Part shown: positions 32,916-38,131 of the stretch, one piece after another
Layout: each line of letters opens with the position of its first letter
How positions within the stretch are numbered: the first letter of the stretch is position 1
From: Streptomyces sp. NBC_01283
Lineage (GTDB): Bacteria > Actinomycetota > Actinomycetes > Streptomycetales > Streptomycetaceae
Assembly: GCF_041435335.1 (NCBI RefSeq)
Contig: NZ_CP108430.1
Span: 3,268,501-3,332,500, forward strand
Length of the DNA: 64,000 nt
Reading direction: 5' to 3'
Translations under genes and position numbers: made by a program
Notes under the pieces: generated by a model
The model's input: the letters and a program-made list of their open reading frames with translations, nothing else
Told to the model about the DNA's origin: nothing
Database searches by the model: none

Positions 32916-34163
32916 ATGACTGACGACAGGCCCGCATGGGCACGACGCATCGCCGCCGAACGGCAGGCGCGCGACTGGTCACAGCGGGACGCGGTCAGGG
33001 CCCTGCGCTCGCACGCCCCCACGGAGCTACCGGCGGAGGACAGCATGATTCGCCAGTGGAAGCGCTGGGAGTCCGGCCAGGCACCGAACGACTTCTATCA
33101 ACCGATCATCGCCGCCGTGTTCGGCACGGTGACGCGCGCGCTCTTCCCCGCTCCGTCGCGACGGGACGGAGACAGGGAAATCTTGGCAGTGAGCGGTATG
33201 GAGACTCTGGAGATCGTGAGTCGTCTGAACCGGTCCGACGTCAGCAGCGGGACGCTCGATGCTCTTCGGATCACCACGGACCGCCTCTGCTCTGAGTACC
33301 CCTTCATGCCGAGTGCCCAGCTCCTCATCGAGGGGCGGCAGTGGCTGCGCCGAGTCGTTGAGCTGCACACCAAGAGCCTCACGCTTGCCCAGCATCGCGA
33401 AGTGCTCGCGCTGTCGGGTTGGCTCGCCTTGCTGGTCGGCTGCGTCGAGTACGACACGGGAGATCGCCACGCAGCCGAGTCAACGCGTCGCGCCGCTCTG
33501 TCGCTGGCCACTGAGGCAGACCACCCCGAGGTAGCGGGGTGGGCACACGAGATGCGGGCATGGTTCGCCCTCACGACCGGCGACTATCGCGGGGTCATCG
33601 CCGCAGCGCAGGCTGGAGCAGAGACCGCACCGCAGCACGGCGTCGCCGTGCAGCTCGCCGGTCAGGAGGCCAAGGCGTGGGCGCGGCTCGGGGACCGTCG
33701 GCAGGTTGAGGTGGCTCTCGACAAGGGGCGCCGCCTGCTGGAGGGGATGCCGTACCCCGAGAACCTGGACAACCACTTTGTCGTCGACCCCGCCAAGTTC
33801 GACTTCTACGCGATGGATTGCTACCGACTGGTCGGGGAAGACCGACTCGCTCGGACACTCGCGGACGAGGTCCTGCGCGCCGGAACCGACTTCGACGGCA
33901 CGGAGCGGTCACCCATGCGGAACTCCGAAGCGCGGGTAACCCTGGGGGTCGCCGCAGCGCGGGAGGGCAACCTCGATGAGGCGCTTATTCATGGTGAGCG
34001 GGCCCTACAGGGCGAGCGGCAGTCCGTTCCCTCTCTCATCATGACCAGTCGAGAACTCGCGGCGGTAATGAGGCAGCGCTATGGCACCGAACCCGCAGCT
34101 CAGGACTACCTATCCCACCTGCAAGAATTGGGCAAGGAGAAGCCGGGGTTCCTCCCCTCCTGA
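32916..34163 (+). CDS. XRE-family regulator with TPR-like C-terminus
   Basis: A 415-residue protein with an N-terminal XRE-type HTH (RRIAAERQARDWSQRDAVRA, then WKRWESGQAPNDFYQPIIAA). A long helical region of TPR-like repeats follows (for example LALSGWLALLVGCVEYDTGD, AQAGAETAPQHGVAVQLAGQ, TLGVAAAREGNLDEALIHGE). This type is abundant in Streptomyces and may sense a peptide or other ligand. On the element it could control the switch between integrated and transferring states. It ends 3 bases before a perfect 23-base-pair hairpin. Confidence 0.83.
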   Translation: MTDDRPAWARRIAAERQARDWSQRDAVRALRSHAPTELPAEDSMIRQWKRWESGQAPNDFYQPIIAAVFGTVTRALFPAPSRRDGDREILAVSGMETLEIVSRLNRSDVSSGTLDALRITTDRLCSEYPFMPSAQLLIEGRQWLRRVVELHTKSLTLAQHREVLALSGWLALLVGCVEYDTGDRHAAESTRRAALSLATEADHPEVAGWAHEMRAWFALTTGDYRGVIAAAQAGAETAPQHGVAVQLAGQEAKAWARLGDRRQVEVALDKGRRLLEGMPYPENLDNHFVVDPAKFDFYAMDCYRLVGEDRLARTLADEVLRAGTDFDGTERSPMRNSEARVTLGVAAAREGNLDEALIHGERALQGERQSVPSLIMTSRELAAVMRQRYGTEPAAQDYLSHLQELGKEKPGFLPS

Positions 34164-34166
34164 CAG

Positions 34167-34222
34167 ATGGCATACGTGTGGCCCACCTCCTATAAGGATG
34201 AGGTGGGCCACACGTATGCCAT
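34167..34222. terminator. Perfect 23-base-pair hairpin after the XRE gene
   Basis: Positions 34167-34189 and 34200-34222 are exact complements, with a 10-base loop (CTATAAGGAT). It begins three bases after the XRE stop codon, so it is most simply a terminator. No T tract follows. The length and perfection of the arms are unusual. Confidence 0.7.
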
Positions 34223-34361
34223 TTGCCCCTTGACCTGCGTCAGTTTCCGTCTCATTCAGCCCCGTACGCCGACGTTCCTGACCGTACGCACTGCGATTTC
34301 AGGGGTTCGCCCGGACGGGGCCGAGAGGGCGAATTTCGGACAACCTCCGAATACTCTCTTG

Positions 34362-34404
34362 GTCGCTTCCCGTCACTTCCCGTCGCTTCCCGTCGCTTCC
34401 CGTC
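34362..34404. repeat. Tandem 10-base repeat
   Basis: The unit CGTCRCTTCC is repeated about four times (one partial, three full, then CGTC). It lies in the roughly 600-base non-coding stretch 34223-34821, in which I otherwise see only hairpins and short repeats. Confidence 0.6.
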
Positions 34405-34591
34405 AATCAACCTTGATTCCCTGGATTCCCTTTGGCGGCGGCTTGGATGGCGTCCGCAATCAAGAGTGCGTGGCCAAGACAGTTCGCACGCCCACTGCAT
34501 CACCGCGCCTTGGCCCTAGAGTCGAAATCAGCGTCACGCGGGCTACCACCTAAGAGTGTGAGGCATCCCATATGACCGCTTTCTGGGGCGG

Positions 34592-34778
34592 CCCTAGTTA
34601 CCCCGCAGTTACACCCTAGTTAGACAATGGCCCGTCACTGAACCAAGTAGATGTGATCAAATACCCCGTCCAGAAACGGGGTTCGTCGACAGCTGCCCTA
34701 GAATCAGGTCAGGTCTACCAACGCAAAAGGAGCCCGCGATCCGACATCGGTTCCTAGGCCACTAGTCGGGGGCTCCTT
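34592..34778 (+). promoter_or_regulatory. Direct repeats and hairpins upstream of a small gene
   Basis: CCCTAGTTA occurs at 34592 and 34614, 22 bases apart (two helical turns); it resembles the CTAGT half-sites near the GntR gene. A 7-base-pair hairpin (ACCCCGT/ACGGGGT, 34663-34682) is followed by a TAGAAT sequence (about 34700) that could be a -10 box. A larger hairpin then follows (34727-34739 with 34766-34778, 12 of 13 pairs). Confidence 0.4.
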
Positions 34779-34821
34779 ATGCGGCATTCCAGTCCACCAC
34801 TCACGGGAAGAAAGGAAGCGT

Positions 34822-34998
34822 ATGGACGATGGTAAGCCCCGCACCAATGGGGCGCCTACGCGACTGCAAAAATTGGCACGCAGGATCAGGCTGCTCGGCC
34901 ACCGAGACCTGATGGGGGAGGCGCTTCGGGGCGCCGCATACAAAGCAGGCAGCAGCGCAGTGACGGTCCTGATCCTCTGGATCCAGAGTCGACGCTGA
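34822..34998 (+). CDS. Small basic protein near the right end of the element
   Basis: A 58-residue frame with ATG five bases after AGGA. It is rich in Arg/Lys in the first half (RLQKLARRIRLLGHRDLMGE) and has a hydrophobic segment (AVTVLILWIQ) near the end. It is followed 9 bases later by a 20-base perfect palindrome that would act as a terminator. The family is unknown. The ribosome binding site, the terminator and the repeats upstream support a real gene. Confidence 0.5.
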   Translation: MDDGKPRTNGAPTRLQKLARRIRLLGHRDLMGEALRGAAYKAGSSAVTVLILWIQSRR

Positions 34999-35007
34999 CG
35001 ACGCACA

Positions 35008-35027
35008 GCCCCTCCCTAGGGAGGGGC
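35008..35027. terminator. Perfect 20-base palindrome (terminator)
   Basis: GCCCCTCCCTAGGGAGGGGC lies directly after the small gene's stop codon. It is also next to the stop codon of the degenerate HNH frame on the other strand, so it may act in both directions. Confidence 0.55.
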
Positions 35028-35200
35028 CTAGCCCGACCCCGAGCAGTTGAGCCGCAACCACATCTTGAGGCGCGGCATGGTTCGGCGAATCATGCGGTGA
35101 CAGTTCGAGCAGATCAGCGAGAGGTCGGCCAGCTTCGTGGTGCCCTATCCGGCTACGCGGAGCGATACCACGTGGTGAAGCTCGGGGAGCAGGAGCGCAG
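35028..35200 (-). pseudogene. Degenerate HNH endonuclease gene fragment
   Basis: The minus strand encodes ELHHVVSLRVAG, an in-frame TAG, then GTTKLADLSLICSNCHRMIR and TMPRLKMWLRLNCSG before a stop. This is the HNH signature (HH...G.T.L.DL.L.CSNCHRM) interrupted by a stop codon. Another stop lies shortly upstream, so only a remnant remains. HNH genes often sit at element or phage ends. This one appears dead. Confidence 0.6.
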
Positions 35201-35218
35201 CTCAGCCGAGGGAGAGCC

Positions 35219-35236
35219 GGGCCGTCTGTGGGCCGT
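35219..35236. promoter_or_regulatory. Candidate integrase arm-type site, right end
   Basis: An 18-base sequence identical to 19827-19844 contains two GGGCCGT units. It is 67 bases from the right junction repeat. The partner copies are just inside the left junction. Confidence 0.55.
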
Positions 35237-35302
35237 GAAAGGGCGGCCCACAACGGCCAACGACAACCAATGACGACGGCTACTCTGCAGGTCGGACGCC
35301 CT

Positions 35303-35351
35303 TCAGGCGCCGGAGAGCGAGGCCAGGTACGCGTCCGTCTTCTCCGGGTCA
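35303..35351 (-). repeat. Right junction (attR), inside the 3' end of the flavoprotein gene
   Basis: This is the direct-repeat partner of 19704-19752. The identical blocks are 35319-35333 and 35335-35351. Similarity continues towards the stop codon but fades on the gene-body side, as expected if the element supplies the end of the gene and crossover took place in the 17-base block. Confidence 0.8.
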
Positions 35352-36538
35352 TAGAAGAAGTTCTCGAAGTCCGAGGGGTCGTTGAAGCCGTTGGCGAAGC
35401 GGTTGGCCGCCGGCTGGAGCTGGCCTGCCGCGCCGATCAGGTTCAGGACGTGCTCCGGCGGCGGCGACAGCATGGCGTTCGTCCACTTGGTGACGTGCTG
35501 AGCCGTCTCCCAGTACCGGTCGAACGTGGCCTGCATCCACTCCTCGTCGAACGGCTTGTCGCCGTGCGCGACGATCGAGGAGAGGTACGCCGCGGCGCAC
35601 TTCGACGCCGAGTTGGAGCCCTGCCCCGTGATCGGGTCGTTGGCCACGACCACGTCGGCGACGCCCAGGACGAGTCCGCCGCCCGGCAGCCGGCCCACGG
35701 GCTTGCGCACGGTCGGGGCGTACCGCCCGGACAGTGTGCCGCCCGCGTCCGTCAGTTCGACCTTGGTCGCCCGCGCGTACTCCCACGGCGTGAACTTCTC
35801 CAGGAGTTCGAGCGTCAGCGCCAGGTGCTCCGAGGGGTCCTTGACGCCCTGGAAGACGTCCAGCGGGCCGCCCGGTACGCCCTCCCAGAAGAGGATGTCC
35901 GCACGCCCGGACGTCGTCAGCGTCGGCATGACGAAGAGCTCGCCCACACCCGGCACGAGATTGCACCGCACCGCGTCGAACTCGGGGTGCTCGGGCCGCG
36001 GCCCCATCCCGTGGACGTACGCGACGGCCAGCGCGCGCTGCGGGGTGTCGTACGGGGAGCGCGAGGCGTCGCGCTCGAACATCGAGACCAGCTCGCCCTT
36101 GCCCGCGGCGACGAGCACGAGGTCGTACGTACGGGAGAAGTAGTCGAGGTCGGAGACCGCCGCGCCGTGGATGACCAGCTGGCCGCCCCGCTGCGCGAAC
36201 GTCTCCATCCAGCCCGCCATCTTCACGCGCTGGTCAACGGACTGGGCGAAGCCGTCCAGCTTGCCGACCCAGTCGATGACGCGGGAGGAGTCGGGCCCGG
36301 CGACCGAGACGCCGAGGCCCTCGATCTTCGGGGCCTGGGACTCCCAGAAGTTCAGCTGCAACTCACGCTCGTGCTCCAGCGCCGTGTCGAACATGCACTG
36401 CGTGGACATCACACGGCCGGACCGGACCTCGTCCGCCGTGCGGTTGGACATCAGGGTGACCTCGTACCCCTGTGACTGGAGTCCGAGAGCGATCTGGAGC
36501 CCGGCCTGACCGGCTCCGACGACGAGTATCTTCCGCAT
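35303..36538 (-). CDS. Styrene/indole monooxygenase-like flavoprotein, C-terminus supplied by the element
   Basis: A 411-residue FAD-dependent protein. It starts with the dinucleotide-binding motif ILVVGAGQAGLQIALGL and contains the StyA-type substrate domain and GLVLGVADVVVANDPITGQG, the usual second FAD motif. StyA-type enzymes are group E monooxygenases that need a separate flavin reductase. None is encoded nearby and the substrate is unknown. It follows cvnD by 40 bases on the same strand, so it may belong to the conservon operon. The last ten or so codons derive from the integrated element, with DAYLASLSGA replacing the native GAYLASISGS. Confidence 0.88.
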   Translation of the reverse strand: MRKILVVGAGQAGLQIALGLQSQGYEVTLMSNRTADEVRSGRVMSTQCMFDTALEHERELQLNFWESQAPKIEGLGVSVAGPDSSRVIDWVGKLDGFAQSVDQRVKMAGWMETFAQRGGQLVIHGAAVSDLDYFSRTYDLVLVAAGKGELVSMFERDASRSPYDTPQRALAVAYVHGMGPRPEHPEFDAVRCNLVPGVGELFVMPTLTTSGRADILFWEGVPGGPLDVFQGVKDPSEHLALTLELLEKFTPWEYARATKVELTDAGGTLSGRYAPTVRKPVGRLPGGGLVLGVADVVVANDPITGQGSNSASKCAAAYLSSIVAHGDKPFDEEWMQATFDRYWETAQHVTKWTNAMLSPPPEHVLNLIGAAGQLQPAANRFANGFNDPSDFENFFYDPEKTDAYLASLSGA

Positions 36539-36578
36539 GCGGCGCTTCTCCTACGTACTAAAAAGCTTAAGGCTAAAG

Positions 36579-37208
36579 CTATTCGGGGGTTGCTGCGAGG
36601 GCGTGGCCGACCAGCGAGAGCAGGGACTCGATCACCGAGATCCGCTGCCTCGCGTCCATGATCAGCACCGGTATGTGCGACGGGATCGTCAGCGCCTCAC
36701 GGACGTCCGCGGGCTCGAACTCCTCGGTGCCGTCGAAGTGGTTGACGGCCACGATGTACGGCAGCCCGCAGCTCTCGAAGTAGTCGAGCGCGGGGAAGCA
36801 GTCGGGGAGCCTGCGCGTGTCGGCGAGGACGACGGCGCCGATCGCGCCGCGCACCAGGTCGTCCCACATGAACCAGAAGCGCTGCTGCCCCGGCGTACCG
36901 AAGAGGTAGAGCACGAGGTCGTCGTCGAGCGTGATCCGGCCGAAGTCCATGGCGACCGTGGTCGTGGTCTTGTCCGGGGTCGACGTGAGGTCGTCCGTGT
37001 CCTCGCTCGCCTGCGTCATCAGCGCCTCCGTCTGGAGGGGCGTGATCTCGGAGACCGCGGAGACCAGGGTCGTCTTGCCGACACCGAAGCCGCCCGCCAC
37101 CACGATCTTCGTCGCGATCGGGGCCCGGGTGCGGTCCGTCTGCCAGGCTTGGAGGTTCTCGTCCGGGTCGGGGCCCGGGTGGCGGAGTTCAGAGACGGCG
37201 GAGTCCAC
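36579..37208 (-). CDS. cvnD: Conservon GTPase CvnD
   Basis: A 209-residue Ras-like/Arf-like GTPase. The P-loop is VVAGGFGVGKTTLVSAV, TTTVAMDFGRI is switch I, LYLFGTPGQQRFWFMWDDLV is switch II, and the base-recognition motif is VAVNHFDG (altered from NKxD). In conservons CvnA to CvnD form a membrane complex likened to a eukaryotic G-protein-coupled system and affect development and antibiotic production. The gene overlaps cvnC by 20 bases. Confidence 0.94.
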   Translation of the reverse strand: MDSAVSELRHPGPDPDENLQAWQTDRTRAPIATKIVVAGGFGVGKTTLVSAVSEITPLQTEALMTQASEDTDDLTSTPDKTTTTVAMDFGRITLDDDLVLYLFGTPGQQRFWFMWDDLVRGAIGAVVLADTRRLPDCFPALDYFESCGLPYIVAVNHFDGTEEFEPADVREALTIPSHIPVLIMDARQRISVIESLLSLVGHALAATPE

Positions 37209-37593
37209 TCAGCACCCTTTCGAGCAGTGCGCGGTCCGGCTGTCCCGGGCCGTGGCCCGTTCCGTACACGCGGATCTTTCCCTGGTCTGCGAGGTCGCTG
37301 AGCAGTACGCGGACCACGCCGAGCGGCATCTTCAGGAGCGCGGCGATCTCCGCGACCGTACGCATGCGGCGGCAGATCTCGACGATGGCCCGCATCTCCG
37401 GCATGACGCGGGCGATGGCGTTGCCCTGCGGCAGCTCGCGGCGCTCCTCGGGGGCGTCGAGCGCCGCCACGAAGGTCTCCACGAGCAGGACGTGGCCGAA
37501 GCGGGTGCGCCCGCCGGTGAGCGAGTACGGACGCACTCGGGCGGGTTTGCGCGCGCCACCCCGCTGGGGCAGCTTGCCGGGCTTACTGCTCAT
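37189..37593 (-). CDS. cvnC: Conservon DUF742 protein CvnC
   Basis: A 134-residue DUF742 protein. It has VRPYSLTGGRTR near the N-terminus, a winged-HTH-like core (RTVAEIAALLKMPLGVVRVL then LSDLADQGKI) and the usual end RALLERVLSGLRRL. It bridges other Cvn components in the family model. It is coupled to cvnB (ATGA) and overlaps cvnD. Confidence 0.93.
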   Translation of the reverse strand: MSSKPGKLPQRGGARKPARVRPYSLTGGRTRFGHVLLVETFVAALDAPEERRELPQGNAIARVMPEMRAIVEICRRMRTVAEIAALLKMPLGVVRVLLSDLADQGKIRVYGTGHGPGQPDRALLERVLSGLRRL

Positions 37594-38123
37594 CGGACGC
37601 TCTCCATCGACTGGCGCAGCTCACTGCGGAGTTCGGGGGTGAGGACATGCCCGGCGCGGCCGACGAAGAGCGCCATGTGGTACGCGACGACGCTCATGTC
37701 GCAGTCCGGGGTGGCGTGCACGCCGAGCAGCGAGCCGTCGCTGATCGACATGACGAAGAGGCTGCCCTCCTCCATCGCGACGACGGTCTGCTTGACGGAC
37801 CCCGCGTCCATCAGCTTGCCCGCGCCGATGCAGAGGGAGCCGAGGCCGGACACGATGGTGGCGAGGTCCGCGCTGGAACCCTTGGGGCCCGAACTGTTGT
37901 CGACCGCCTGCTCGCTGTTGCGCGCGGGGTCGGAGGAGAGCAGGAGCAGCCCGTCGGAGGAGACCACCGCGACCGACAGGAGACCTGGCACCTCCTCGAC
38001 GAGATTCGTCAGCAGCCAGTGCAGGTTGCGGGCTTCGCTGCTCAGTCCGAACCCGGCCGGTCTGCTGTCGGCGGTGGAGCTGCCGGTGGGAGAACTGCCG
38101 GTGGAAGAACTGGGCGAGCGCAT
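37590..38123 (-). CDS. cvnB: Conservon roadblock/LC7 protein CvnB
   Basis: A protein of 177 residues from ATG 38123. A TTG at 38135 that overlaps the cvnA stop and has GAGGAGG seven bases upstream is an equally good start. After a Ser/Thr-rich N-terminus, a roadblock/LC7 domain begins (LHWLLTNLVEEVPGLLSVAV, VVSSDGLLLLSSD). Roadblock proteins regulate small GTPases, here CvnD. It is part of the four-gene overlapping operon. Confidence 0.92.
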   Translation of the reverse strand: MRSPSSSTGSSPTGSSTADSRPAGFGLSSEARNLHWLLTNLVEEVPGLLSVAVVSSDGLLLLSSDPARNSEQAVDNSSGPKGSSADLATIVSGLGSLCIGAGKLMDAGSVKQTVVAMEEGSLFVMSISDGSLLGVHATPDCDMSVVAYHMALFVGRAGHVLTPELRSELRQSMESVR

Positions 38124-38131
38124 GGGCGCAG

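Larger units (their letters stand above)
19704..35351. mobile_element. Integrated actinomycete integrative and conjugative element (AICE), about 15.6 kb
   Basis: The element is bounded by near-identical direct repeats at 19704-19752 and 35303-35351 (15,599 bases apart). It contains, from left to right: integrase, excisionase, a DUF3987 protein with a Prim-Pol replication protein, small membrane genes, a FtsK-like TraB, a DUF2637 protein, a short GntR repressor and an XRE-type regulator. This is the module set of AICEs, which excise, replicate and transfer as double-stranded DNA between mycelia. Of the known replication types it belongs to the Prim-Pol class rather than RepSA. I see no resistance, defence or biosynthetic cargo. 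Integration is in a protein-coding gene, not a tRNA gene. Confidence 0.93.

Noticed and set aside
34362..34404. CRISPR array
   Set aside because: Units are 10 bases with no spacers. No cas genes were seen anywhere in the window.
34167..34553. Plus-strand frames after the XRE gene
   Set aside because: They run through the perfect hairpin and the tandem repeats and show no protein-like pattern.
19704..35351. Defence, resistance or biosynthetic cargo on the element
   Set aside because: Every gene I can interpret is replication, transfer, regulation or a small membrane/zinc protein. No cargo enzyme was recognised.
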